The notes beneath the pieces are model-generated. The model was given only the letters and a program-made list of their open reading frames with translations. It did no database searches and was not told the DNA's origin. 64,000 nucleotides of DNA, from NCBI RefSeq assembly GCF_014132355.1, contig NZ_BLZO01000039.1:1-64000 (forward strand). Direction: 5' to 3'. The stretch's first letter is position 1, and every line of letters starts with the position of its first letter. Positions 17,682 to 26,252 of this stretch are shown piece by piece. Origin of the DNA: Okeania sp. KiyG1. GTDB lineage: Bacteria > Cyanobacteriota > Cyanobacteriia > Cyanobacteriales > Microcoleaceae. The translations under genes and the position numbers were made by a program.

Positions 17682-18764
17682 ATGAACGATAAGTATAATT
17701 GGGGTCAAAATGTACAGCCTGGGGTTCGCCGAATTTTGGATGCTAACCTAGATAGGGCCAGAGAAGGTTTAAGAATTATAGAAGAATGGTGTCGGTTTGG
17801 CCTCAATAATATACATTGGGCAAATGAATGTAAACAACTACGTCAAGAGATCGGCAGTTGGCATAGTACAGAATTAAGAATGTCCCGAAATACCCCTGGC
17901 GATCTAGGTACAGAATTGACTCATCCACAGGAAGAGCAACGCTCAGATGTTGAACAACTACTACAGGTTAACTTCTGTCGCTTAGAAGAAGCACTACGAG
18001 TTTTAGAAGAATACGGAAAAATTTATAATTCTCAGATGGGTTCCGCTTGTAAACAAATACGTTACCGAGTTTACACTATAGAAAGTGGACTTCTCGCCTA
18101 TAGAAGATATCAGCAATTGCAAAACTCCTACCTTTATCTAGTTACCTCACCCAACGATAAATTAATCAATATAGTAGAAGCAGCTCTTCAGGGAGGGTTA
18201 ACTCTTGTCCAATACCGCAACAAAACAGCAGACGATATAACAAGATTGACAGAAGCTCAAAAACTCTCTCAACTCTGCCATCGCTACGGCGCTCTATTTA
18301 TTGTTAATGACCGAGTAGACCTGGCGATCGCTGTGGATGCAGATGGAGTTCATCTCGGACAGGATGATATACCAGTTAAGCTCGCTAGACAACTGCTTGG
18401 CCCTCAGAAACTTGTAGGTCGTTCCACTACAAACCCAGAAGAAATGAAGGGAGCTATTCAAGAAGAAGCGGACTATATTGGAGTAGGGCCAATATATGAA
18501 ACTCCTACTAAGTTAGATAAACCAGCAGCAGGTTTAGAATACATTAGTTATGCTGTGAATAATTGTACTATTCCTTGGTTTGCCATTGGTGGAATTGATA
18601 TGCAAAATTGTGATGAAGTTTTATCTTCTGGTGCGGAGCGTGTATCTGTAGTTAGGGCAATTATGCAGGCAGAGCAACCAACTTTAGTAACTCAATATTT
18701 TCTTTCTCAACTAAATCGCTATCAAGCCCTACGCTCTCACAATATATTACCAGAAAAAATCTAA
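17682..18764 (+). CDS. thiE: Thiamine-phosphate synthase (ThiD2-ThiE fusion)
   Basis: ThiE joins HMP pyrophosphate and the thiazole phosphate to make thiamine phosphate. The start at 17682 (MNDKYNWGQN) is preferred over an in-frame ATG at 17562, because the upstream 40 residues are not protein-like and cyanobacterial ThiE begins near VRRILDANLDRAREGLR. Residues about 15-135 are the ThiD2-like N-terminal domain typical of cyanobacterial ThiE. The TIM-barrel ThiE domain follows with LVQYRNK, FIVNDRVDLAIAVDADGVHLGQDD split across residues about 205-228, VGRSTTNPEE, DYIGVGPIYETPTK and WFAIGGID. ThiS follows after 11 bp, so the two are probably co-transcribed. No TPP riboswitch was recognised upstream. 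Confidence 0.95.
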   Translation: MNDKYNWGQNVQPGVRRILDANLDRAREGLRIIEEWCRFGLNNIHWANECKQLRQEIGSWHSTELRMSRNTPGDLGTELTHPQEEQRSDVEQLLQVNFCRLEEALRVLEEYGKIYNSQMGSACKQIRYRVYTIESGLLAYRRYQQLQNSYLYLVTSPNDKLINIVEAALQGGLTLVQYRNKTADDITRLTEAQKLSQLCHRYGALFIVNDRVDLAIAVDADGVHLGQDDIPVKLARQLLGPQKLVGRSTTNPEEMKGAIQEEADYIGVGPIYETPTKLDKPAAGLEYISYAVNNCTIPWFAIGGIDMQNCDEVLSSGAERVSVVRAIMQAEQPTLVTQYFLSQLNRYQALRSHNILPEKI

Positions 18765-18775
18765 ATATTACTAGA

Positions 18776-18994
18776 ATGTCAAGTCAAATTACGCTCAAAG
18801 TTAACGGAGAAACCCATACTTGTTTACCCCATACACTTTTACCTAATTTTCTGGAGCAGTTGGGGCTAAACCCTCGGTTAATAGCTGTGGAATATAATGG
18901 TGAGATTTTACATAGACAATTTTGGGACAAAACTGAAATACAAGCAGGGGACAAGTTGGAAATAGTTACTATTGTGGGAGGAGGTGTTGATTGA
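18776..18994 (+). CDS. thiS: Sulfur carrier protein ThiS
   Basis: A 72-residue beta-grasp protein that carries sulfur as a C-terminal thiocarboxylate for thiazole formation. The N-terminus ITLKVNGETHTCLPHTLLPN and the ending LEIVTIVGGGVD are typical of the family. The working form must end in Gly-Gly; here a Val-Asp pair follows the three glycines. Either this tail is removed, or the terminal codons are a lineage oddity. The gene lies 11 bp after thiE on the same strand. Confidence 0.92.
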   Translation: MSSQITLKVNGETHTCLPHTLLPNFLEQLGLNPRLIAVEYNGEILHRQFWDKTEIQAGDKLEIVTIVGGGVD

Positions 18995-19619
18995 AGTCAG
19001 AAGTCAGAAGTTAGAAGTTAGAAGTTAGTGCCGCTACGCGGAAGTTAAAAGTCAAAATTTAAAAGTCAAAAGTATTGATTGGTAAGGCTTTTAGGATTTT
19101 GTGACTGGTCAGTTATTTGCGCCATCCTGCACTAGATTTGATAGACTAAAAACGGGGATTTATATTTATATATGGTTATAGCAACTCAAAACTATAGTGC
19201 TATATAATTAAGTATTAAGTAAATTCCTACCTAGACTGTAACCTCGACTACATACAGTACTGCCCGCTGCCCGTGAGGTAAACATCTAGCGGGCAAGATG
19301 CCCGCACTACAATAATTTTACCATTCAGGTCTTGTACATCGTTTGCCCGAAATATGCTGTAACTTTTGATATCTAGTAACTCAAGTACGGATATCCCAAT
19401 AATTAAACACTCAGTTTTGATTGCAAAGTCTAGAAAGAAAGCTATACATTAAAGAAGGGTGGTGATGTATTGTAATGGTTGTGCATTGTCTTGATTTTTG
19501 TTACGAAAACAGTGGGAGCATCTTGCTCCCGTGCCAGGTATTGCTTTTTCCTGTATACCATTACTATGCAGAACTACTTAAAGAAAAAGAAGTATAGCAA
19601 TAATAACAATTATTTATTT
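18995..19619. other. Gap with heptamers and small hairpins
   Basis: AGAAGTC/AGAAGTT heptamers directly after thiS (about 18994-19030) and AAAAGTC at 19048-19070. Two small dispersed hairpins follow: GCGGGCAAGATGCCCGC (about 19289) and GGGAGCATCTTGCTCCC (about 19513). The second lies only about 90 bp before the DUF1517 start. No gene seen. Confidence 0.5.
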
Positions 19620-20564
19620 ATGAATAAAAAACTGCTTTCCCAGATTGTAAAATCTGTCTTTGCCATAGCGCTAGTGTTTACTTTAGTCTTCAGTCAAGCT
19701 GATGCAGCTTTTGCCGCTCGAAGTGGAGGTCGTATGGGCGGTGGATCATTTAGAATGCCTAGTCGTACCTATGCATCACCTACCCGTAGTCCTGGAGGTG
19801 GTTACTATCCTAGAGGAGGTATTGGTTTCCCATTTTTACTACCTTTCTTTGGTTTCGGTGGGTTTGGTAGTCTGTTTACAATTTTGATTTTTATTGCGAT
19901 CGCTAATTTCTTAGTTAGTAGTTTCCGAAGAGCAACTCAGGGAGATGAGTTTGAAAGCTATAGTAATAATCCTACAGTTTCTGTTGCTAGTGTACAAGTT
20001 GGTTTATTGGCGGAAGGTCGCAGTTTACAAACAGACCTTGATAGAATAGCTGAAAATGCTGATACTGGTTCTGCTGCGGGTAGAGCGCAAGTTCTCCAAG
20101 AAGCTACATTATCTTTATTGCGTCACCCTGAATATTGGGCTTATGGATCTGCCCAAAGTGAACAAGCAAAGCTAGACTTGGCAGAAGCAAAGTTTAATCA
20201 GTATGCTTTGGCTGAACGCAGTAAGTTTTCTGAGGAGACTCTTTCTAATTACAATAATAAATTAATTGATAAAGACCTTCAAACTTCTCTGTCTGTTAGT
20301 GAGACTAATGGTGAACTGGTAACTCAGCAAGTAGAAGCACCAGGGGAATATATTGTGGTTACTGTTGTTGTTGGTACTCAAAGTAAATTACAGTTACCAG
20401 TTATTAATAGTACGGAAGATGTCAGACGTGCTTTAAGTCAAATTGGTAGTATTTCTAGCGAGCAGTTATTAGCTGTTGAAGTTTTATGGACACCTCAAGC
20501 GAGTGGTGATACTTTGACATCTGAGGATATGGTTGCTGAGTATCCAAATCTTAAATTGGTTTAA
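19620..20564 (+). CDS. DUF1517 domain-containing membrane protein
   Basis: The start is taken at 19620 (MNKKLLSQIVKSVFAIAL), which opens a classical signal peptide ending near ADAAFA. Upstream in-frame ATGs exist but add residues without signal-peptide character. After the signal comes a Gly/Arg/Ser/Tyr-rich stretch (ARSGGRMGGGSFRMPS), a hydrophobic helix (about residues 65-95, IGFPFLLPFFGFGGFGSLFT then ILIFIAIANFLV). A soluble domain of about 210 residues follows with SVASVQVGLLAEGRSLQTDL and ending VEVLWTPQASGDTLTSEDM. This is the DUF1517 pattern of cyanobacteria and chloroplasts, a thylakoid- or envelope-associated family of unknown role. Confidence 0.88.
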   Translation: MNKKLLSQIVKSVFAIALVFTLVFSQADAAFAARSGGRMGGGSFRMPSRTYASPTRSPGGGYYPRGGIGFPFLLPFFGFGGFGSLFTILIFIAIANFLVSSFRRATQGDEFESYSNNPTVSVASVQVGLLAEGRSLQTDLDRIAENADTGSAAGRAQVLQEATLSLLRHPEYWAYGSAQSEQAKLDLAEAKFNQYALAERSKFSEETLSNYNNKLIDKDLQTSLSVSETNGELVTQQVEAPGEYIVVTVVVGTQSKLQLPVINSTEDVRRALSQIGSISSEQLLAVEVLWTPQASGDTLTSEDMVAEYPNLKLV

Positions 20565-21433
20565 TCAAAAGAAGGAAGGAGGAAGGAGGAAGAAGGAAGA
20601 AGGAAGGAAGAACCGAAGTTGTGATGATTTTGATCGGGGTATAGCAAGTGGGAGCATCTTGCTCCCGTTCTGATTATTTTTGTCACTGGAGTAGGGTGTC
20701 GTTAGCGGCAGCGTAACGCACCCCAACTGATTTTTTATATATAGAACCTATTTGGTATCTTTGGACGCGGTATGTGCTTTTGGCTTCCGTCCTCAGTCTG
20801 AGCGAGCCAGTGAAAATTCAGGAACGAGAATGGGGAGGCCAGCGGATGAGACCCCGCGTCGCCCAATAGCAAACCTGGTAGCTTCCCTTGCAGGTAGGAA
20901 AATACTCTCATCCCCCCATCTCCCCATCTCCCCATCCCCCCATCCCCCATCTCCTTCTCTATTTTTAAATAGATCCACTCAGGGGTTCTATAGGAGTCGC
21001 CACTATAGTTAGGACATCGGGTAATTATGATAATTTATGACGCGAGCAAGATGCTCGCACTAATTGTCAAACATGAACCTGGCGGTTTGCTAGCTATTAG
21101 CATTTTCCGTACCGGAATGCTCCGCAAACAGCACTCAGCTTTCAGCGTAATAGTATAGGCAGTGGGAGCATCTTGCTCCCGTTCTAAATGTTGCTTGTCT
21201 CCATTTATCATTACGCCTACAGTAATACCAATTAGTGTACTGTTTGTTAAACTGTAATATTCCCCATTCTTAATTCCTGTAAGGGTGGGGAATATTTGTT
21301 TTTGATTTTTAATATATTGCTGATTGGCTCTAAGAATGAAAGGGGTAAAACTTTTCAAATTCCTGGTATGTAAAAGTTGTTTAATCGACAAAATTTTCTG
21401 ATTTCTAGTAGATGCGATGGAATTTATAGTAAG
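20565..21433. other. Gap with short dispersed repeats and CTCCCCAT microsatellite
   Basis: GGAAGAA-type heptamers near 20570-20612. Small hairpins GGGAGCATCTTGCTCCC at about 20651 and 21163, and GCGAGCAAGATGCTCGC at about 21042. A CCCCATCT microsatellite at about 20910-20952. Several frames are open across these repeats but none looks like a protein. Confidence 0.5.
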
Positions 21434-21524
21434 CAGGACTTACGCAAAATATCAAATCACACACCATCTGTAGGGGCGAATGGCATTCGCCCTCCCTGTA
21501 TGTAGAGTCTCTGCGTAAGTCCTG
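21434..21524. mobile_element. MITE-1 copy, short form
   Basis: A 91-bp element from CAGGACTTACGCA to TGCGTAAGTCCTG, perfect 13-bp inverted ends. It contains the near-palindrome GGGCGAATGGCATTCGCCC. It is the shortest intact form of the most common miniature element in this window (other copies near 26.14, 29.45, 32.13, 32.65, 34.66, 48.40, 50.55, 50.84 and 51.62 kb). Confidence 0.8.
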
Positions 21525-21771
21525 GTAAGATTACTTCGGAATTTATCAATATTTGATTGTTGTTTAATAATAGTAGCATAGCCAGGATATTTTAGGCAAA
21601 TGTTATTGTCTAAAATATAATGTGAATAGTTATTATATTAATCCATATATTTCACAAATTAACTATCAGCTATCTCAGGGTCGCATCTGGTAAAAAATAT
21701 CCTCAAACTTAAAACTTGAATCAATAAGTTTGAGGTAATTATAACTCGTACACAGATGCAATAAAGAATTA

Positions 21772-22587
21772 GTGATGAAGAACTGCAACCAAGCAATTAA
21801 TTCCAGAGAATACAAATTAATTCTCAACATTAATCAATTTTATGACCGTACTCATACTGTAGAAAGATTTGGTAATTTAGTTGGGTCATTGACACAACAG
21901 TTTAAAGGAAAAGTTATTAGCCAACAAACTGAAGAAAAATATAGACACATTTATTACTTAGATACACCAAATTTTGATTTACGTCATCATGGTTTTATCC
22001 TGAGAATTAGGCGAGAAAAAAAATATCATCAACCAAAATATCAGATAACTCTCAAACATCGTGAGTCAGACCGCTATTTGTCAGCTTCACAGGATTTGTC
22101 GGCAACAAAACCAGGTAAGACTAAGTTTGAAGAAGATATAATTCCGCCATTTCAAAGCAAATTTTCTCAGTCAATATCTGTAACTAAAGATCGGCAGCCT
22201 AACTTTGAAAATATTAAACAAGTTGCGAAATTATTTCCTGGTTTAAAAGCTCTTGATATTCCCGAACAAACTTCAATTGGGTTAGTCAATAATTTTCGGG
22301 CTTTTGAAGTGGTAAAGAAACTAGCAAATTTACAATTTGGAGACAAACATATTGTGAAAACAGATTTAAGTTTATGGTATTTAAATACAACAGATAATTT
22401 ACCGTTAATTGCAGAATTTTCACTTAAGTATCGTCTACCTAAAAAATTGTTGGAATCTCCAAAAAAATTAGAACAATTTCCTATGCCAATGATTCAAGGA
22501 ACAAATTATTTGTTTAAAGCTTTGCAACAACAACGGGAATGGATAAATTTTCATCCTATGACTAAAACTGCTTATGTTTATGGTTAA
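21772..22587 (+). CDS. CYTH-like (triphosphate tunnel) domain protein
   Basis: Residues about 10-115 carry CYTH-type features: REYKLILNI near the N-terminus, IYYLDTPNFDLRHHGFILRIRRE, then YQITLKHRESDRY and FEEDI. In this fold, alternating charged residues on eight strands line a tunnel that binds triphosphates and metal. Members include thiamine triphosphatases, inorganic triphosphatases and class IV adenylate cyclases. The usual ExExK start is REYKL here, so one of the acidic ligands is replaced and the activity cannot be predicted. The C-terminal half (LSLWYLNTTDNLPLIAEFSL) adds further strands. The gene is isolated. Confidence 0.6.
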   Translation: MMKNCNQAINSREYKLILNINQFYDRTHTVERFGNLVGSLTQQFKGKVISQQTEEKYRHIYYLDTPNFDLRHHGFILRIRREKKYHQPKYQITLKHRESDRYLSASQDLSATKPGKTKFEEDIIPPFQSKFSQSISVTKDRQPNFENIKQVAKLFPGLKALDIPEQTSIGLVNNFRAFEVVKKLANLQFGDKHIVKTDLSLWYLNTTDNLPLIAEFSLKYRLPKKLLESPKKLEQFPMPMIQGTNYLFKALQQQREWINFHPMTKTAYVYG

Positions 22588-23236
22588 GGAAATAAATTTC
22601 AAAATATGTTTTTGGCAGAAAAAAAATCTCTGTTTGCTGCTTAATTTAGTAGGGTGCTGTTAGCGACAGCGTAACTGAGCAAAACTCCAATGGGGAAAAA
22701 TGGTGCGTGATACTTCACTTCGTTCCCCTCACACACCCTACTACTGAAAATTCTGACTCCTGAGTCCTGAGTCCTGTCTCCTTCTTCAGAAAAATGGTGC
22801 GTGATACTCCACTTCGTTCCGCTCACACACCCTACTGGACTGACACAGCTAAAACTATGCAGAGCGATTATTGGTGCGGGGGCGGGTTTACCTGGTCCTG
22901 GGTAAAACCATTAACTTAACGCGGGGGCGGGTTTACCTGGTCCTGGGTAAAACCATTAACTTAACGCGGATCCCGCCCCTACCCGCGGAACCCGCCCCTA
23001 CTACTGTACATTAGATTATTGGTGCGGCGGCGGGTTTACCTGGTCTTGGGTAAAACCATTAACTTAACGCGGGGGCGGGTTTACCTGGTCCTGGGTAAAA
23101 CCATTAACTTAACGCGGAACCCGCCCCTACCCGCGGAACCCGCCCCTACTACTGTACATTAGATTATTGGTGCGGGGGCGGGTTTACCTGGTCCTGGGTA
23201 AAACCATTAACTTAACGCGGAACCCGCCCCTACCCG
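22588..23236. repeat. 148-bp tandem repeat, three copies, plus local duplications
   Basis: GATTATTGGTGCGG starts at about 22866, 23014 and 23162, a 148-bp period. Each unit holds one or two copies of GGCGGGTTTACCTGGTC followed by TGGGTAAAACCATTAACTTA and of AACCCGCCCCTAC, which are inverted words of the same GC-rich cassette. Upstream (22650-22840) are two copies of GGTGCGTGATAC followed by ACTTCGTTCC. There are no unique spacers, so it is not a CRISPR array. Confidence 0.75.
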
Positions 23237-23403
23237 ATGCACCATTTTAGGCGTGTCACGCCACTACTACTCCTGACTCCTGTCTGCTGACTCCTGACTC
23301 CTGTTTCCTTCTTCAGTCACAAATCACTCAGATTTTTCTGAAAAGTTGCGCCACAATATAGGGAGAGTATAAATTACTAGACACTTGATTATTTTTGATA
23401 AAT

Positions 23404-24717
23404 ATGGTAATGGAGCAACTTTCCCAAAATTCTCTATCTGAAACAACTGTCAAACCAAAATTAGATTACGATTTAGTTATCGTCGGTGGGGGTATCGCTG
23501 GCACTGCTCTTGCTTGTGCTTTGAAAAATTCTGGCTTAAAAGTGGCATTGATTGAAAGTCAACCTAAGTCTGTAGTTGCAGCTAGAAAACTTGCTTATAA
23601 TCTCTCCTTAACATCTGGCAGAATATTAGATGGCATCGGAGTTTGGCAACAAATTTTGCCTAACATCACTACATATCAGCAAATTAGTCTTTCTGATGGT
23701 AATTATCCCCGTACTGTCCAATTTTATCCTGATGATTTGGCTATTACTGGTAAAAGGCCAAGTTCAAAGGAGGGATTGGGTTATGTGGGAGAACATCAGG
23801 TGATGTTGACGGCAATGCAGGAATTTTTGGCAGACTGCGAACAACTTACTTGGTTATGTCCAGCGGAAGTTTTGCGGGTAGATTATAAATCGGATTTTGT
23901 GGAGGTTGAGCTAAAGCAGAAGGATACAGATAGTTTGTCTGGTGAAAATGAAAGTTTGACTGTCCGTTCTCGGTTGGTGGTAGGAGCAGATGGGGCGAGG
24001 TCTCCTATTCGTGAAGCTGCTAATATTGGGACTCATGGTTGGAAGTATTGGCAGTCTTGTGTGGCAATGACTATTAAAACTGAAAAGTCTCACAATAATA
24101 TTGCTTTTGAGAGATTTTGGCCGAGTGGCCCCATGGGGGTTTTGCCCTTGCCGGGAAATCGCTGTCAGGTGGTTTGGACTGCTCCTCATGCTGAGGCGAA
24201 GGCGTTGCAAGAGTTGGATAAACAGGAATTTTTGGCTAAGTTGGAGTATCGCACTGCTGGAAAGTTGGGTAAGTTGGAGTTGTTGAGCGATCGCTACGTT
24301 TTTCCGGTACAGTTGATGCAGAGCGATCGCTATGTTCAACACCGTCTAGCTTTAATTGGGGATGCTGCTCATTGTTGTCATCCTGTGGGCGGTCAAGGTT
24401 TGAATATGGGTATTCGGGATGTAGGAGCGATCGCTGAGGTGATTAAGTTTGCTCATCAGCAAGGTGAGGATATTGGAGATATTCGGGTATTAAGGCGTTA
24501 TGAAAGTTGGCGCAGAAAGGAGAATTTCGTAATTTTAGGGGTTACTGATTTTCTTGATAGAATGTTTTCTGCTAGTGTGTTGCCTATAGTAGCGGTTCGT
24601 CGTTTGGGTTTGTGGGGTATGGGAATAGTTCCGATTTTTAAGTCTTTGTCTTTGCGGGTGATGACTGGTTTATTTGGGCGTCATCCAGAATTAGCTCAGA
24701 TGTTATCTGTTAAGTAG
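23404..24717 (+). CDS. FAD-dependent hydroxylase, UbiH/COQ6 family
   Basis: A flavoprotein monooxygenase of the UbiH/UbiF/VisC/COQ6 type. In cyanobacteria this family is a candidate for hydroxylation steps on quinone-like or other aromatic rings. The FAD-binding GxGxxG is at residues about 29-34 (VIVGGGIAGTALA); the second motif is VVGADGARSPIREAANI and the third is ALIGDAAHCCHPVGGQGLNMGIRD. All three are intact. An ATG at 23404 is chosen over a TTG nine bases upstream; ATG 23410 is also possible. Length (about 437) is normal. Several HIP1 octamers lie inside, as expected for a resident gene. Confidence 0.9.
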   Translation: MVMEQLSQNSLSETTVKPKLDYDLVIVGGGIAGTALACALKNSGLKVALIESQPKSVVAARKLAYNLSLTSGRILDGIGVWQQILPNITTYQQISLSDGNYPRTVQFYPDDLAITGKRPSSKEGLGYVGEHQVMLTAMQEFLADCEQLTWLCPAEVLRVDYKSDFVEVELKQKDTDSLSGENESLTVRSRLVVGADGARSPIREAANIGTHGWKYWQSCVAMTIKTEKSHNNIAFERFWPSGPMGVLPLPGNRCQVVWTAPHAEAKALQELDKQEFLAKLEYRTAGKLGKLELLSDRYVFPVQLMQSDRYVQHRLALIGDAAHCCHPVGGQGLNMGIRDVGAIAEVIKFAHQQGEDIGDIRVLRRYESWRRKENFVILGVTDFLDRMFSASVLPIVAVRRLGLWGMGIVPIFKSLSLRVMTGLFGRHPELAQMLSVK

Positions 24718-25070
24718 AGGAGTCATTTCAGTTATCAGTTAGCCTCCTATGGTCAGAACTGCGTTAACAGTTATCAGTTATCAGTACATCTACCTGAAGT
24801 ATTGGGATTGAAATAATGCGCGATTGTTTGGTTCTGGTAAAGCCCCCTAAATCCCCCAAAATTGGGGGACTTTTAGAGTTTTATTCCCCCCAAAATTGGG
24901 GGACTTTTAGAGTTTTATACCATTTTCATAAAATATTGCTACAGTGGTTGATTTCTAGGTGTTAGGTGTTAGTTATGAGAGAAAACAAGTGCCAATTTTC
25001 CAATCCTTTGACCCCCGGATTTTACTGTAACAATCTTTCTTGAATTTGGTATTATTCCCCCCAATTTTGG
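24718..25070. repeat. Dispersed G/C-run repeat and heptamers
   Basis: TTATCAG heptamers at about 24727-24785, then two copies of CCCCAAAATTGGGGGAC with ACTTTTAGAGTTTTAT. This is the same dispersed repeat that surrounds the ISAs1 element at 27.8 kb and makes the tandem array at 47 kb. No gene seen. Confidence 0.5.
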
Positions 25071-25245
25071 GCAGGGCTAATTCATTGTAGTCAGAGAATA
25101 TTTATATGGATATGAAATACAAAAAATTGTGCAAATAGCAAATAGATATAAGAATCTCCCCATCTCCCCATCTCCCCATCCCCCCATCCCCCCATCTCCC
25201 CATCTCCCCATCAATTTTTCTCTAGTGACAATAAATAGACCCTGC
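25071..25245. mobile_element. ISAs1-end MITE with CTCCCCAT microsatellite, second copy
   Basis: Starts GCAGGGCTAATTCATTGT and ends ATTTATTGTC... in reverse with CCCTGC, matching 12911-13086 in the opposite orientation. The interior has a run of CTCCCCAT units (about 25157-25212). It sits within a CCCCAATTTTGG/CCAAAATTGGGG stretch; because that stretch is palindromic, no clear target duplication can be read. Confidence 0.65.
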
Positions 25246-25302
25246 CAAAATTGGGGGGCTAGGGGGGGCAAAATCATACCCAGAATCAGCAACGTCGCTT
25301 TT

Positions 25303-25860
25303 TCAACCCTCTAACTCACACACAACCCTTTCTAATTCTGTTTTCAAGAAATTAGAAGCATCTTGTTGATAAATCTCCAGCAAACTACGATAAAACCATA
25401 ACGAACCCTCTTTTCCTCCCTTAAATTTCTGCCAAACTGTATCGCCTTCTTGATAAAATTCAGCTAGAGTAGAACGAGCATTATGTAATTTATCTGCCAT
25501 TGATACCCGCAGTACAGAAGTCGAAGCAGAACGCATTTTTTCCAAATACTGTAACTTGCGATCGCGCCAGGGTGGTTTAGGTATTGTCAAAGACTCGGTG
25601 CAACTATCAACAATACTAATAACTTTCTCTCCAAACTGCTGTCTAATTAATTCACGAGTTTTTTCTCCCCCCTGGTCTTCCACCGCATCATGTAAAAGAG
25701 CAGCGATCGCCTCATCCTCATCCCCACCATCTTCTAAAACCAACGCTGCCACACTTAGTAAGTGACTAATATAGGGAATATTATTGCCTTTTCTGACTTG
25801 ATTAGCATGAAGTTGAGTTGCTAATACTAAAGCTTGTTCAAAACGATTTGAAAGTTTCAT
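25303..25860 (-). CDS. Small HD-domain phosphohydrolase, MESH1/SpoT-hydrolase-like
   Basis: The 185-residue protein has the HD-domain order of the (p)ppGpp hydrolase part of SpoT: H at HANQVRKGNNIPYISHLL, then AALLHDAVEDQGG (HD and the following ED pair), then VSMADKLHNARS near residue 120 (D of the fourth motif). There is no synthetase, TGS or ACT domain, so it is a stand-alone small hydrolase-type protein. Removing (p)ppGpp or another nucleotide is the likely chemistry; the substrate is not proven. It is a single gene between repeat blocks. Confidence 0.82.
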   Translation of the reverse strand: MKLSNRFEQALVLATQLHANQVRKGNNIPYISHLLSVAALVLEDGGDEDEAIAALLHDAVEDQGGEKTRELIRQQFGEKVISIVDSCTESLTIPKPPWRDRKLQYLEKMRSASTSVLRVSMADKLHNARSTLAEFYQEGDTVWQKFKGGKEGSLWFYRSLLEIYQQDASNFLKTELERVVCELEG

Positions 25861-25892
25861 TTTTTTGATTATATGTTTTTATTTAGTAGTAT

Positions 25893-26016
25893 ACAGCGGT
25901 TTTCATTTCAGTAGACCATAGTAGGGGCGAATGGCATTTGCTAACGCAAAGCTCCGCTAACGCCCTTACAGAATTTTGGTTATGACGATGTGGTTTATCA
26001 ATCTGAAAAGCGCTGT
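25893..26016. mobile_element. MITE with ACAGCGGTTTTCA ends
   Basis: Left end ACAGCGGTTTTCA and right end TGAAAAGCGCTGT, inverted with one mismatch. The inside holds GTAGGGGCGAATGGCATT and a small AAGCTCCGCTAACGCC insertion. A second copy in the opposite orientation is at 56254-56358, and a left half is at about 40790-40828. Confidence 0.65.
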
Positions 26017-26137
26017 AAAGTAGTGGTAGAAAGGGGTTGAGAATATGAAGTCAAAAGTCAAAAGTCAAAAGTCAGATTTTACAGGCTCAAAACTTTGACA
26101 CTACAGTAATTTTCTGACTCCTGAATTCTGAATTCTA

Positions 26138-26250
26138 CAGGATTACGCACAGACTCTAGTTATGGGGAGGGCGAATGCCATTTGCTAACGCAGAGCTGCC
26201 GCTAACGCCCCTACAGATAGTGGTTTAAAGGTCAATTTGCGTAAGTCTTG
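26138..26250. mobile_element. MITE-1 copy (degenerate)
   Basis: Ends CAGGATTACGCA and TTGCGTAAGTCTTG, the MITE-1 termini with a few changes. The core is expanded by a CGCAGAGCTGCCGCTAACGC insertion. It lies next to the stop of the WYL gene. Confidence 0.6.
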
Positions 26251-26252
26251 TT

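Noticed and set aside
22866-23236. Possible CRISPR-like spaced repeats (GGCGGGTTTACCTGGTC...)
   Set aside because: Spacing is filled by the same GC-rich cassette in direct and inverted copies with a 148-bp period; no distinct spacers.
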